64,000 bases of DNA from Intestinibacter bartlettii. GTDB lineage: Bacteria > Bacillota > Clostridia > Peptostreptococcales > Peptostreptococcaceae. Shown here piece by piece: positions 34,436 to 43,306 of the stretch; the first letter of the stretch is position 1, and each line of letters begins with the position of its first letter. The position numbers were made by a program, and so were the translations under genes. The notes under the pieces were generated by a model. It was not told the DNA's origin and did no database searches. It saw only the letters and a list, made by a program, of their open reading frames with translations. Location: assembly GCA_025148965.1 (NCBI GenBank), contig CP102273.1, positions 558,001-622,000 on the forward strand, read 5' to 3'.

Positions 34436-35041
34436 TTGGATATAGGGGCTCTAATACTTATGGGTGGAAAAAATAGTAGAATGAATGGAAACGTCAAAGG
34501 GCTACTGAAAATAAAAAACAGTACATTTCTAGAAAAAATTCAAGAAACCTTAAATGATTTTTCTAGCATATATTTATCTATAAATGACAAATTCTCTAAA
34601 GAACAAAAACAAAACTTCGAAAATATGGGATTCAAAATAATAGAAGATATTTATAAAGAGATCGGTCCATTGGGTGGGATATATTCTTCATTGTTAAATT
34701 GTAAAGAAGAATATCTTTTTATAACAGCATGTGATATGCCTTTTATTACAAAAAATAGTATAGAAGTTCTGTGTAATAAAGTTGATAAAAATACAGATGG
34801 CGTAGTTTTTTACGATAAAAATAATAAACTGTATCCTCTAGGAGCTATATATTCAAAAAATGTACTTCCAATTATAGAGGAAATGATAGAGAAGAAATAT
34901 TATAAGTTGAGCTATTTAATAGAAAAGAGCAACTTTGTCAAAATAAATATAGAAAAAACTGATATACCCTTAAAGGTATTAAGTAATATAAACACACTTC
35001 AAGAATATGATTTATTTATAAATAATGAATCTCTATTCTAG
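34436..35041 (+). CDS. mobA: Molybdenum cofactor guanylyltransferase
   Basis: 201-aa nucleotidyltransferase that adds GMP to Mo/W-molybdopterin to make the bis-MGD cofactor of formate dehydrogenases. The N-terminal L-I-L-M-G-G-K-N-S-R-M is the degenerate GTP-binding loop of MobA, followed by G-P-L-G-G-I-Y-S-S and the metal motif A-C-D-M-P-F. A TTG start at 34436 is chosen: AGAGGTGG lies 5 nt before it, whereas the GTG at 34427 is inside that SD. It lies upstream of the second Moco riboswitch, so it escapes that control. Confidence 0.9.
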   Translation: MDIGALILMGGKNSRMNGNVKGLLKIKNSTFLEKIQETLNDFSSIYLSINDKFSKEQKQNFENMGFKIIEDIYKEIGPLGGIYSSLLNCKEEYLFITACDMPFITKNSIEVLCNKVDKNTDGVVFYDKNNKLYPLGAIYSKNVLPIIEEMIEKKYYKLSYLIEKSNFVKINIEKTDIPLKVLSNINTLQEYDLFINNESLF

Positions 35042-35123
35042 ATAACTTTTAATGAAGTATATACTTTAAAACAAAATTATAAAAATTATATCCATAATTT
35101 TTGAAGGAATTTGATTAAAATTA

Positions 35124-35243
35124 AATATTCTCCGAGCAAAAGTATCTAAGGCAGAGCTATGATACTGCGCCAAGTAATATATAAATTACTTCAGGTTATG
35201 ATGGAAACGTTATAGCCATCCGTTATTTGAGAAGGAGAAAATA
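35124..35243 (+). promoter_or_regulatory. Moco riboswitch, copy 2 (moeA operon leader)
   Basis: Second copy of the Moco aptamer. Blocks TTCTCCGAGC, GTATCTAAGG, GCGCCAAG, GGAAAC, TAGCCATCCGTTATTTGA and AAGGAG align with copy 1. The closing helix is clear (TATTCTCC with GGAGAAAATA). Hairpins GTATC/GATAC, AAGTAAT/ATTACTT and GGTTAT/ATAGCC differ from copy 1 by compensatory changes. It is followed by a terminator and moeA, so it should shut off cofactor synthesis when Moco is sufficient. Confidence 0.93.
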
Positions 35244-35269
35244 TAAGGGGTAGAAGGATACCTTTATTA

Positions 35270-35315
35270 GCTATATTTTCTATTTTTAAATAATAGATTA
35301 TATAGCATTTTTTTT
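35270..35315 (+). terminator. Expression-platform terminator of Moco riboswitch copy 2
   Basis: Stem of 7 bp (GCTATAT/ATATAGC), a TT/TT internal loop and 6 bp (TCTATT/AATAGA), ending in eight T residues. The moeA Shine-Dalgarno AGGAGG begins at the very next base, so termination directly decides moeA expression. Confidence 0.88.
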
Positions 35316-35330
35316 AGGAGGAAATAGGAT

Positions 35331-36536
35331 ATGGTAGGTATAGAACTTGAATTAGCGATAAATTTGATTTGTGATTCTGTTGAAAGTATAAGTGATATAG
35401 AAGAAGTTAGTATAGAGGAAGCTAGGGACAGAATTATAGGGGAAGATATAATTGCTCCTATTAATCAACCTCCATTTGATCGCTCTCCATTAGATGGCTA
35501 TGCTTTAAGAGCAGAGGACATTATAGGTGCTAGCAAAGAAAATCCTGTAAAGCTAAAAGTTGTAGATGAAGTTTTTGCTGGGGGGTATACTCATAGAAAC
35601 ATAGGAAAACAGGAAGCTGTCAGAATAATGACAGGGGCTAAAATACCAACAGGATGTGACTGTGTAATTAGACAGGAATCTACTGATTATGGAATGGAAA
35701 AAGTAGAGATTTATGAAGAAGTAAAACACCATCAAAATTACTGTTTTGAAGGTGAAGATATTAAAAAAGGAAGTAAATTAATTGAAATAGGAGAAAAACT
35801 TAGCCATGTTCACATAGGAATAATAGCATCTATGGGATATGAAAAAGTTAAAGTACTAAGAAAAACAAAAGTAGCTTTAATAAGCACTGGTGATGAAGTT
35901 ATTTGTGGAGGAATACCTCTAACAGAAGGAAAAATTTACGATAGCAATAGAAGAATGATTGCAGCCAGATTAGAAGAGTTAGGATGTGATGTAGTTCTTG
36001 CTGAAGTAATGGGTGATGATGAAAATTTAATCGCAAATGAAATTAAAAATATAATGAATGATGTAGATGTGGTGTTTACTACAGGTGGAGTTTCTGTAGG
36101 AAAAAAAGATATAATGCATCAAGTTATACAAATTTTACATGCTAAAAGAATTTTCTGGAGAGTAAATATGAAACCAGGAACACCTGCTATATATGCAGTT
36201 TATGAAAATAAACCATTGCTTTGTTTATCAGGAAATCCATTTGCCGCAATCGCAACATTTGAATTAATGGGAAAACAGCTATTATACAAATTAGGGCAAG
36301 ACCCAGGTTTGAGAGAAGTAAGAAAAGAAGCAATATTACAAGATGAATTTTTAAAAGAAAGCAGAGGCAGAAGATTAATAAGAGCTATTTATGATGAAGG
36401 AAGAGTTTATCTTCCAAAAGGAGGACATTCATCAGGAATACTTGGTTCAATGGTAGGTTGTAACTGCTTAATAGATATAAAACCAGGAACACCAAAACTA
36501 GATAAAGGTGAAAAAGTAGAAGTTGTCCTTTTATAG
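35331..36536 (+). CDS. moeA: Molybdopterin molybdenumtransferase
   Basis: 401-aa MoeA, which inserts molybdate or tungstate into adenylylated molybdopterin. N-terminal motif P-P-F-D-R-S-P-L-D-G-Y-A-L-R, then the MogA-like domain with T-G-D-E-V and T-T-G-G-V-S-V-G-K-K-D, the C-P-G-T-P-type loop (M-K-P-G-T-P-A), S-G-N-P-F-A-A, and a C-terminal beta domain. First gene behind riboswitch copy 2. SD AGGAGG lies 10 nt upstream of the ATG. Confidence 0.96.
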   Translation: MVGIELELAINLICDSVESISDIEEVSIEEARDRIIGEDIIAPINQPPFDRSPLDGYALRAEDIIGASKENPVKLKVVDEVFAGGYTHRNIGKQEAVRIMTGAKIPTGCDCVIRQESTDYGMEKVEIYEEVKHHQNYCFEGEDIKKGSKLIEIGEKLSHVHIGIIASMGYEKVKVLRKTKVALISTGDEVICGGIPLTEGKIYDSNRRMIAARLEELGCDVVLAEVMGDDENLIANEIKNIMNDVDVVFTTGGVSVGKKDIMHQVIQILHAKRIFWRVNMKPGTPAIYAVYENKPLLCLSGNPFAAIATFELMGKQLLYKLGQDPGLREVRKEAILQDEFLKESRGRRLIRAIYDEGRVYLPKGGHSSGILGSMVGCNCLIDIKPGTPKLDKGEKVEVVLL

Positions 36537-36563
36537 GTGTTATAAGGGGAGTATTATTAAATT

Positions 36564-37091
36564 ATGAAAAAAAATAATATAAAAAAACAATCGATCGTTG
36601 TTATATGTGGCGTTAAAAATTCAGGAAAAACAACTTTAATAACTAAATTAATACCCAAGTTTACGAGTTTAGGATATAAAGTAGCCACAATAAAACACGA
36701 TGGTCATGATTTTGATGCTGATGTAGAAGGAACTGATTCTTATAAACATAAACAAGCAGGAGCATATGGGACTGCTGTGTTTTCAAAAAACAAGTTTATG
36801 GTAGTTAAAGAGCAAAAAGAAACAGATGAATTTGAACTGATAAATTTATTTCCAGAAGCAGATCTAATTTTTTTAGAAGGATTTAAACATTCAAATTATC
36901 CTAAAATTGAAATAGTAAGAAAGGGTAACTCATACGAATCTGTTTGTAACAAAGAAAACTTAATTGCAATTGCATCAGATATAGATATAGAAAACAATAT
37001 AAAAAATTTAAATATAGATAAGAAAATAATTGATCTAAATAATATAGATAAAATTGTTGAGAAAATAATTCAGTATATTGAAGTGAAATAG
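36564..37091 (+). CDS. mobB: Molybdopterin-guanine dinucleotide biosynthesis adapter
   Basis: 175-aa P-loop GTPase-like protein that assists MobA. Walker A is G-V-K-N-S-G-K-T-T. The segment T-I-K-H-D-G-H-D-F-D-A-D is typical of MobB, as is L-I-F-L-E-G-F-K-H near residue 105. It lies 27 nt after moeA and ahead of the moeA-like gene, inside the riboswitch-controlled operon. Confidence 0.93.
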   Translation: MKKNNIKKQSIVVICGVKNSGKTTLITKLIPKFTSLGYKVATIKHDGHDFDADVEGTDSYKHKQAGAYGTAVFSKNKFMVVKEQKETDEFELINLFPEADLIFLEGFKHSNYPKIEIVRKGNSYESVCNKENLIAIASDIDIENNIKNLNIDKKIIDLNNIDKIVEKIIQYIEVK

Positions 37092-37103
37092 GAGATGATT
37101 TTT

Positions 37104-38138
37104 ATGAAATGTGTTAAGACTCAAGATGCAGTAGGGCATGTTCTTTGCCATGATATTACTCAGATTATAAAGGATGTAAAAAAGGGAACAGCCTTTAGAA
37201 AAGGACATATAGTAACAGAAGAAGATATTCCTGTTTTACTATCATTAGGAAAAGATAATCTTTATATATGGGAAAAAACTGAAGGGATACTTCATGAAAA
37301 TGAAGCAGCTGAATATCTAAGAGATATATGTATGAATGAAAATATGATTCAATCTGAGGTAAAAGAAGGAAAAATAGAATTAATAGCAGAGATAGATGGG
37401 CTTTTAAAAATAGATGTAGATAAATTAAGAGCAGTAAATAGTTTAGGCGAAATGATGATAGCAACTAGACACACAAATACAACTGTTAAAAAAGGTGACA
37501 AACTTGTTGGAACAAGAATAATACCACTTTTAATAGAACAAGAAAAAATGGAAAAAGCAAAAGAGGTTGCTGGAGATAGACCAATATTATCATTAATACC
37601 TTTTAAAAAGAAAAAAGTAGGGATAGTAACAACAGGAAATGAAGTATTCTATGGAAGAATAAAAGATACTTTTGGACCAGTTGTTGCAGAAAAAGTTAAA
37701 GAATTTGGTGCTGATGTAATCGGACAAACAATAGTAAATGATGATATGGAAAAAATAACAAAGGCAGTTGAAGAATTTATAGAACAAGGTGCAGATATGG
37801 TATTATGCACAGGTGGTATGAGTGTTGATCCAGATGATAAAACTCCAGGAGCAATAAAAAATACAGGAGCTAGAATAGTTTCCTACGGTGCTCCAGTTCT
37901 TCCAGGAGCAATGATGTTACTTGCTTATTATGAAAAAGATGGAAGGGAATTGCCAATAGTAGGTTTACCAGGATGTGTAATGTACGCTAAGAGAACAGTA
38001 TTTGATTTAGTATTACCAAGACTTATGGCTGATGATATGGTTACAAGCGATGATTTAGCAGGATTAGGATTAGGCGGATTATGCTTAAGTTGTGATATAT
38101 GTACATTCCCTAACTGTGGATTCGGAAAGGGTGTATAA
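37104..38138 (+). CDS. MoeA-like molybdopterin-binding protein with Cys-rich tail
   Basis: 344-aa protein with an N-terminal V-G-H-V-L-C-H-D-I segment and a MogA/MoeA-type domain ([31 protein letters not shown]). The last 25 residues hold [15 protein letters not shown], a CxxCxxCx5C-type cluster absent from ordinary MoeA. It is therefore a second, divergent molybdopterin-binding protein, perhaps a metal-insertion or delivery factor for the formate dehydrogenases. ATG 37104 is used because AGGAG abuts the earlier ATG at 37095. Exact role unknown. Confidence 0.85.
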   Translation: MKCVKTQDAVGHVLCHDITQIIKDVKKGTAFRKGHIVTEEDIPVLLSLGKDNLYIWEKTEGILHENEAAEYLRDICMNENMIQSEVKEGKIELIAEIDGLLKIDVDKLRAVNSLGEMMIATRHTNTTVKKGDKLVGTRIIPLLIEQEKMEKAKEVAGDRPILSLIPFKKKKVGIVTTGNEVFYGRIKDTFGPVVAEKVKEFGADVIGQTIVNDDMEKITKAVEEFIEQGADMVLCTGGMSVDPDDKTPGAIKNTGARIVSYGAPVLPGAMMLLAYYEKDGRELPIVGLPGCVMYAKRTVFDLVLPRLMADDMVTSDDLAGLGLGGLCLSCDICTFPNCGFGKGV

Positions 38139-38139
38139 T

Positions 38140-38628
38140 ATGTCAGGAAAGTTAAATCATTTTGATCAACATGGAAATGCAGTAATGGTTGATGTTACAG
38201 ATAAAAATGTAACTGAAAGAGAGGCAGTAGCAACAGGAAAAATATTTGTATGTGATGAAACATATGAAAGAATTTTAACTGGAAATATGGCAAAGGGGGA
38301 TGTTCTTGCTGTCGCTAGAGTAGCAGGAATTATGGCGACTAAAAAGACATCAGAATTAATACCTATGTGTCATCCATTAATGCTTACAAAAGCAAAAGTA
38401 GATTTTGAATTTAATGAAGAAGAAAAAAGCATAAGCGCAACATGTCTTGTTAAATTAAGTGGAAAAACAGGGGTGGAAATGGAAGCTCTTACAGGCGTAA
38501 ATGTAGCTTTACTTACTATTTATGATATGTGTAAAGCTATCGATAAAGGAATGGTTATTTCAGATGTACATCTAGTTAAAAAATCTGGTGGAAAGAGTGG
38601 AGATTTCTACTTTAACGAAGAGAAATAG
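38140..38628 (+). CDS. moaC: Cyclic pyranopterin monophosphate synthase accessory protein
   Basis: 162-aa MoaC, which with MoaA converts GTP to cyclic pyranopterin monophosphate, the first step of Moco synthesis. Signature residues are visible: the N-terminal M-V-D-V-T region, [18 protein letters not shown], and the C-terminal K-S-G-G-K-S-G-D. The ATG at 38140, one base after the upstream stop, is chosen over an overlapping upstream start. Confidence 0.97.
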   Translation: MSGKLNHFDQHGNAVMVDVTDKNVTEREAVATGKIFVCDETYERILTGNMAKGDVLAVARVAGIMATKKTSELIPMCHPLMLTKAKVDFEFNEEEKSISATCLVKLSGKTGVEMEALTGVNVALLTIYDMCKAIDKGMVISDVHLVKKSGGKSGDFYFNEEK

Positions 38629-38663
38629 TAATACTATAATATACCTGAAAGCGGGAATGAAAT

Positions 38664-39641
38664 ATGTTAGATAAGTTAAATAGAAAAATAGATTATCTTA
38701 GAATATCTGTAATAGATAGATGTAATTTGAGATGTGTTTACTGTATGCCAGAAGAAGGAATAGAAAGTATTCCTCATGATGAAATTCTTACATATGATGA
38801 AATTTTAAGAATTTGTGAAATTGTATCAGAATTAGGAATCAGGAAAATAAAAATAACAGGTGGGGAACCATTAGTTAGAAAAGATATAGTAAACTTAATT
38901 AGAGATATAAAAAATATCGACAAAATAGAGCAAGTTACATTAACTACAAATGGAATATTACTTCATGAAATGTTAGATGATTTATACGATGCAGGAATAG
39001 ATGCTATAAATATAAGTTTAGATACTTTAAACAAAGATAATTTCAAAAAAATAACTAGAAGAGATGGGCTTGAAAAAGTGCTTATGTCTATAGATAAGGC
39101 TTATGATTTAGGAATTAGAGTAAAGATAAATTGTTTAGCAATTAGAGACTTTAATTTGAGGGAACTTGTTGAAATTGCAAGTTTTGCAAAAGATAGGGAA
39201 ATAGATGTAAGATTTATAGAATTAATGCCAATTGGATTTGGTAAAAAGTATACTCAAATAGATAATGACGAAATACTTTCTATTTTAGAAAGTCGTTTCG
39301 GAACATTTGAAATTGTAACTGAAAAAAGGGGAAATGGTCCAGCAAAATATTATAGAAATCAAAATATGAAGGGATGTATAGGATTTATAAGTGCTATAAG
39401 CCATGAATTTTGTGAATCATGCAATAGAATAAGACTTACATCTAGTGGATTTTTAAAATTATGTCTTCATTACAATAAAGGAATTGATTTAAAAGAACCA
39501 ATAAGAAATGGAATAAGTGATGAGGATTTAAAAAAATTAATCCATGATACTATCTGGAATAAACCAATAAGTCATAAATTTGGCCATGCTAGTGAGGAAC
39601 AAGATATTGAACTTAAAAATATGGTTCAAATTGGCGGATAA
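38664..39641 (+). CDS. moaA: GTP 3',8-cyclase (radical SAM)
   Basis: 325-aa radical-SAM enzyme. The SAM cluster motif is D-R-C-N-L-R-C-V-Y-C (C20, C24, C27). The substrate-site cluster is in C-E-S-C-N-R-I-R-L-T with a third Cys in K-L-C-L-H. The C-terminal G-G dipeptide (I-G-G) needed for GTP cyclisation is present. It works with moaC immediately upstream. Length is standard. Confidence 0.97.
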   Translation: MLDKLNRKIDYLRISVIDRCNLRCVYCMPEEGIESIPHDEILTYDEILRICEIVSELGIRKIKITGGEPLVRKDIVNLIRDIKNIDKIEQVTLTTNGILLHEMLDDLYDAGIDAINISLDTLNKDNFKKITRRDGLEKVLMSIDKAYDLGIRVKINCLAIRDFNLRELVEIASFAKDREIDVRFIELMPIGFGKKYTQIDNDEILSILESRFGTFEIVTEKRGNGPAKYYRNQNMKGCIGFISAISHEFCESCNRIRLTSSGFLKLCLHYNKGIDLKEPIRNGISDEDLKKLIHDTIWNKPISHKFGHASEEQDIELKNMVQIGG

Positions 39642-39703
39642 TATTAAAATTAAAAATATCAATATGGAGTGATAATAAATAAGTTTTAAAGGAGAATAAT
39701 AAA

Positions 39704-40135
39704 ATGGGAAGAGTCGTAAATGTGTGTATAAGTGAAAAAAAAGGAACTCAAAAACATCCAATAGATGAAGGAGAATTTATAGTTGAATTTGGAGTAAAAG
39801 ACGATGCGCATGCTGGGAAATGGCATAGACAAGTTAGTTTACTTTCATTTGAAAGGGTAGAAGAGTTCAATGCTAGAGGGGCTGGAGTAAAACCAGGTGC
39901 TTTCGGTGAAAATCTATTAGTTGAAGGTTGGGATTTAAAGACTATACCAGTAGGAACTAAGTTTAGATGTAATGATGTTCTTTTAGAAATAACTCAAATC
40001 GGAAAAGAATGTCACCATGGATGCGAAATATTTAAAAAAATGGGTGATTGTATAATGCCTAGAAATGGGATATTCGCTAGAGTATTAGAAGGTGGAAAAA
40101 TAAAACCAGGAGACGAAATAGAAATAGTAGAATAG
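39704..40135 (+). CDS. MOSC-domain protein
   Basis: 143-aa stand-alone MOSC domain. Conserved features include V-K-D-D-A-H-A-G and the Cys of G-K-E-C-H-H-G-C. MOSC proteins handle sulfurated molybdenum cofactor. A MOSC gene between moaA and mogA is a recurrent arrangement in clostridia. SD AAAGGAG precedes the ATG. The specific role is unassigned; cofactor sulfuration or storage is inference. Confidence 0.9.
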   Translation: MGRVVNVCISEKKGTQKHPIDEGEFIVEFGVKDDAHAGKWHRQVSLLSFERVEEFNARGAGVKPGAFGENLLVEGWDLKTIPVGTKFRCNDVLLEITQIGKECHHGCEIFKKMGDCIMPRNGIFARVLEGGKIKPGDEIEIVE

Positions 40136-40147
40136 AGGGTGGATAAA

Positions 40148-40639
40148 ATGTATAGAGTTGGAATTATAACAGCAAGTGATAAAGGGTCACGAGGAGAAAG
40201 AGTCGACGAAAGTGGAGCTAAAATAAAAGAAGTAGTCGGAGAATTTGGATATGAAGTAAAATTCTATAAAGTTCTTCCAGATGATAAGGATGTTTTAGCA
40301 GAAGAAATGAAAAGTTTATGTGATAAAAATGAAGTTGATTTAATTCTTACAACAGGAGGAACAGGATTTTCAAAAAGAGATAATACTCCAGAAGCTACTT
40401 TATCGATAGCAGAAAAATTAGTCCCAGGGATTTCTGAAGCAATAAGAGCTTATAGTATGCAATTTACTAAAAAAGCTATGTTAAGTAGAGCTGTTTCGGT
40501 AATCAGAAAATCTACATTGATTATAAATATGCCAGGAAGTCCAAAAGCAGTTAAAGAGTGCATGGAATGTTTAATGCCAGCTCTTGAACATGGATTAGAT
40601 ATATTAACTGGTGAAGCTAGCGAATGTGCTAGAAAATAG
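40148..40639 (+). CDS. mogA: Molybdopterin adenylyltransferase (MogA/MoaB family)
   Basis: 163-aa molybdopterin-binding protein that adenylylates molybdopterin before metal insertion by MoeA. Motifs: I-T-A-S-D-K-G-S-R-G, L-T-T-G-G-T-G-F, R-D-N-T-P-E-A-T and N-M-P-G-S-P-K-A-V-K-E. ATG 40148 is chosen over GTG 40139 because GAGGGTGG lies just upstream of it. Last gene of the operon. Its family does not distinguish mogA from moaB clearly. Confidence 0.93.
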   Translation: MYRVGIITASDKGSRGERVDESGAKIKEVVGEFGYEVKFYKVLPDDKDVLAEEMKSLCDKNEVDLILTTGGTGFSKRDNTPEATLSIAEKLVPGISEAIRAYSMQFTKKAMLSRAVSVIRKSTLIINMPGSPKAVKECMECLMPALEHGLDILTGEASECARK

Positions 40640-40652
40640 GAAATAATAAATA

Positions 40653-40698
40653 GGGCATATTAAAAATATAAAATTTATTTTTAATACGCCCCTTTTTT
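40653..40698 (+). terminator. Terminator of the Moco biosynthesis operon
   Basis: GGGC-(A)-TATTAAAAATA pairs with TATTTTTAATA-(C)-GCCC, a 15-bp stem with one mismatch, followed by TTTTTT. It lies between convergent mogA and the minus-strand hycB gene. Confidence 0.85.
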
Positions 40699-40760
40699 GA
40701 TTATATGATTTTAATAAAACGTATATTTTCTATAAATTTCAAAATTTAAGTTCGAAATAA

Positions 40761-41315
40761 TTATAAATTTTTTGCTCCAATAGCAGATGCTTTTCTCTTA
40801 TTTTTAATTGATGCTGTAAGATCTTCTTCATGCACGATTCTAAATGCAGCAGTTGGACAGACCCTTACACAAGCAGGCCCTTTTTCTGAACCACTACAAA
40901 GGTCACATTTATTAGCAACCATTTTTTCAATACAGAAAAGTTTATCATTTGGCATATTTGTTAAATCAACAGTACACCCAGATTCCACATCATTTAAATT
41001 TATTGCACCAAGTGGACAGGCAAGCATACAATTTTTGCAACCTATACATTTCTTTTGGTCTACTATTATAGCATTATTTTTTCTGCTAATAGCGTCTTGT
41101 GGACATGCCTTTGCACAAGGGGCATCTTCGCATTGTCTGCATTGGATAGGTGCAGAAACTTGTGCATTTTTTACAACTTCAAGTTTTGGGTTGAAGTTTA
41201 TTTCTTCAGGATTTTGATAAAATATATCTTCTCCATTGTGTTCAACAACGCAAGCAATCATACAAGTTCTACAACCAATACATTTTATTGGATCAGCTAC
41301 AACAAAATAATTCAT
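40761..41315 (-). CDS. HycB-like polyferredoxin subunit of HDCR (distal copy)
   Basis: 184-aa electron-transfer protein with four [4Fe-4S] motifs: C-I-G-C-R-T-C-M-I-A-C, C-R-Q-C-E-D-A-P-C, C-I-G-C-K-N-C-M-L-A-C and C-D-L-C followed by C-V-R-V-C-P. It belongs to the HycB/HydN family that wires FdhF to hydrogenase. Last gene of the fdhF-hycB-hydA2-hycB operon. About 25 residues follow the final cluster, the region where one HycB of characterised HDCRs bears the filament-forming helix; equivalence is untested. Confidence 0.93.
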   Translation of the reverse strand: MNYFVVADPIKCIGCRTCMIACVVEHNGEDIFYQNPEEINFNPKLEVVKNAQVSAPIQCRQCEDAPCAKACPQDAISRKNNAIIVDQKKCIGCKNCMLACPLGAINLNDVESGCTVDLTNMPNDKLFCIEKMVANKCDLCSGSEKGPACVRVCPTAAFRIVHEEDLTASIKNKRKASAIGAKNL

Positions 41316-41332
41316 TACTCAAACACTCCTTT

Positions 41333-42700
41333 TTATTTATTTTTTATACAATATTTAGTGTGTAATAAGCTATGAGATACTTTGCCTAAAGGTTCTTTTA
41401 AGAATTTAGAGTAAATCTTAGTAATCTCAGGGTTAGTATGAGATTTTCTAAGAGGTAAATTAGCATCATGTGTATAAGTAGCTTTTATTCTATTGTCATA
41501 TGCAGTTTCTCTATATTCTTCTAATAGTAGTTTTGGTTGACCTCCACCACTTACACATCCAACTGGACAAGTCATAACTTCTATAAAATGTAAATCAAGT
41601 TTTCCTGATTTTAAATCTTCTAAAATAGGGACTACATTTTTAAGACCAGTTACAACACCAACTTTTAGTGTTAATTCTCCAATTTGTACCTCAGTAGTTC
41701 TAAATCCATCACGTCCTCTAACAGCAGGAATATCTATACTTGGGATTTCTTCACCAGTGATTACTTCGTATGCAGTTCTAAGTGCTGCTTCCATAACACC
41801 ACCAGTTACACCAAATATAGTACCAGCACCTGTATAAACGCCTAGTGGACTTTCGAATGGAATCTCTTCTAGAGAGTTAAAGTCTATACCTGCATCTTTT
41901 ATTAAGTAAGCAAGTTCTCTAGTTGTTAAAACAGCATCTACATCTCTATAACCACTTGAATCCATTTCAGGTCTATCACATTCAAATTTTTTACAAGTAC
42001 AAGGCATTATAGAAATACTGTAGATATCTTTTGCATCTATTTTATTTACTTTTGCACCATAAGTTTTAAATACAGCACCAGCCATTTGTTGTGGTGATTT
42101 ACAAGAAGATAAATGGTCAGTTAACTCAGGAAAATTAGTTTCTAAAAACTTAACCCAAGCAGGACAACATGAAGTAAACATAGGTAGAGTTCCACCTTCT
42201 GTAACTCTCTTGATTAATTCATTTCCTTCTTCCATTATAGTTAAATCTGCTGCAAAGTTTGTATCATATATTTTATCAAAGTTAAGCGCTTTTAAGGCTG
42301 CTGCCATTTTTCCTGGAGTTAAAGAACCAAGTTCCATTCCGAAATCTTCTCCAAGAGCAACTCTAACAGCTGGAGCACATTGAACCATAGTTATTTTGCT
42401 AGGGTCTTTTAATGCAGCTTTAACTTTATCTATATCACAGACATTGTTTGCTGCAAATAATGGTTCATTTATAACATCTGGTATTTTTCTTTCTTGTTTT
42501 TTGTTTGTAACAAATTCTTCGCCATGGTCTATAATTGATGCATATGATTTACAGACTTGAACACATTGTCCACAAATTACACATTTATCAGCATCTATTT
42601 CTTGTGGTTTATGTGGTTCACCAGTTATAGCAGAAACTGGACAGACCTTAACACATTCTTGACATCCTGTACATAAATCTTTATCTATATTAACTATCAT
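41333..42700 (-). CDS. hydA2: [FeFe]-hydrogenase subunit of HDCR
   Basis: 455-aa monomer-type [FeFe] hydrogenase. Two N-terminal [4Fe-4S] motifs (C-T-G-C-Q-E-C and C-V-I-C-G-Q-C) precede the H-cluster domain, whose motifs are T-S-C-C-P-A-W (C178, C179), M-P-C-T-C-K-K-F-E (C234) and M-T-C-P-V-G-C (C378, C382). It lacks the [2Fe-2S] and His-Cys modules of the larger hydA at 20 kb. It lies between two hycB genes behind fdhF, as expected for hydrogen-dependent CO2 reductase. Odd: a second Cys (C236) two residues after a ligand Cys. Confidence 0.94.
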   Translation of the reverse strand: MIVNIDKDLCTGCQECVKVCPVSAITGEPHKPQEIDADKCVICGQCVQVCKSYASIIDHGEEFVTNKKQERKIPDVINEPLFAANNVCDIDKVKAALKDPSKITMVQCAPAVRVALGEDFGMELGSLTPGKMAAALKALNFDKIYDTNFAADLTIMEEGNELIKRVTEGGTLPMFTSCCPAWVKFLETNFPELTDHLSSCKSPQQMAGAVFKTYGAKVNKIDAKDIYSISIMPCTCKKFECDRPEMDSSGYRDVDAVLTTRELAYLIKDAGIDFNSLEEIPFESPLGVYTGAGTIFGVTGGVMEAALRTAYEVITGEEIPSIDIPAVRGRDGFRTTEVQIGELTLKVGVVTGLKNVVPILEDLKSGKLDLHFIEVMTCPVGCVSGGGQPKLLLEEYRETAYDNRIKATYTHDANLPLRKSHTNPEITKIYSKFLKEPLGKVSHSLLHTKYCIKNK

Positions 42701-42714
42701 AATCTCATCCTCCT

Positions 42715-43266
42715 TTATTTGTTAGTTGATAATAAGCTTAATGCAGCTTTTATATTTTTTGCTTTTTTATCTTCTAAAGGAGTAACGAGTTTTAGAGCTT
42801 GGTTAGGACAGGCATTAACACAAGCTAATTTATCCTTATCCTTACATAAATCGCATTTATAAGCAATTTTATTACTTTCATCAATTGCTCTTTGTTCAAC
42901 AGGTTTACTATCTTCATATTGAGTTAATAAATCAATAGCACCAAATGGACAGGCAAGTAAGCAAGTTTTACATCCTATACATTTTACTTCGTCGACAATT
43001 ACTGAGTTATCTATTCTAGAAATTGCTTTTACGGGACATGTGTTTAAACAAGGTGCATCTTCGCAATGTCTACATTGTATAGGCATACAGACAGCATCAT
43101 CTTTTACAAGATAAAGTCTAGGAATAACAGGAATATTAATTGTTCCAACTGTACAACCTACATTATTATTAGCGTTATGTGAAGTGAAACAAGCAACTTC
43201 GCAAGCTCTACACCCAGTGCATTTACTAGGGTCTGCAACTACAAATGAGCCTAATTTGTTTTTCAT
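42715..43266 (-). CDS. HycB-like polyferredoxin subunit of HDCR (proximal copy)
   Basis: 183-aa four-cluster ferredoxin of the HycB/HydN family: C-T-G-C-R-A-C-E-V-A-C, C-R-H-C-E-D-A-P-C, C-I-G-C-K-T-C-L-L-A-C and C-D-L-C followed by C-V-N-A-C-P. It shares the layout of the distal copy but diverges in loops, so the two are distinct subunits. ATG 43266 is selected because AAAGGCGG precedes it; an earlier TTG is in that SD. It lies directly after fdhF. Confidence 0.93.
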   Translation of the reverse strand: MKNKLGSFVVADPSKCTGCRACEVACFTSHNANNNVGCTVGTINIPVIPRLYLVKDDAVCMPIQCRHCEDAPCLNTCPVKAISRIDNSVIVDEVKCIGCKTCLLACPFGAIDLLTQYEDSKPVEQRAIDESNKIAYKCDLCKDKDKLACVNACPNQALKLVTPLEDKKAKNIKAALSLLSTNK

Positions 43267-43306
43267 AATCTTTCCGCCTTTCAATATCAATTTAAATACT
43301 TATTTA

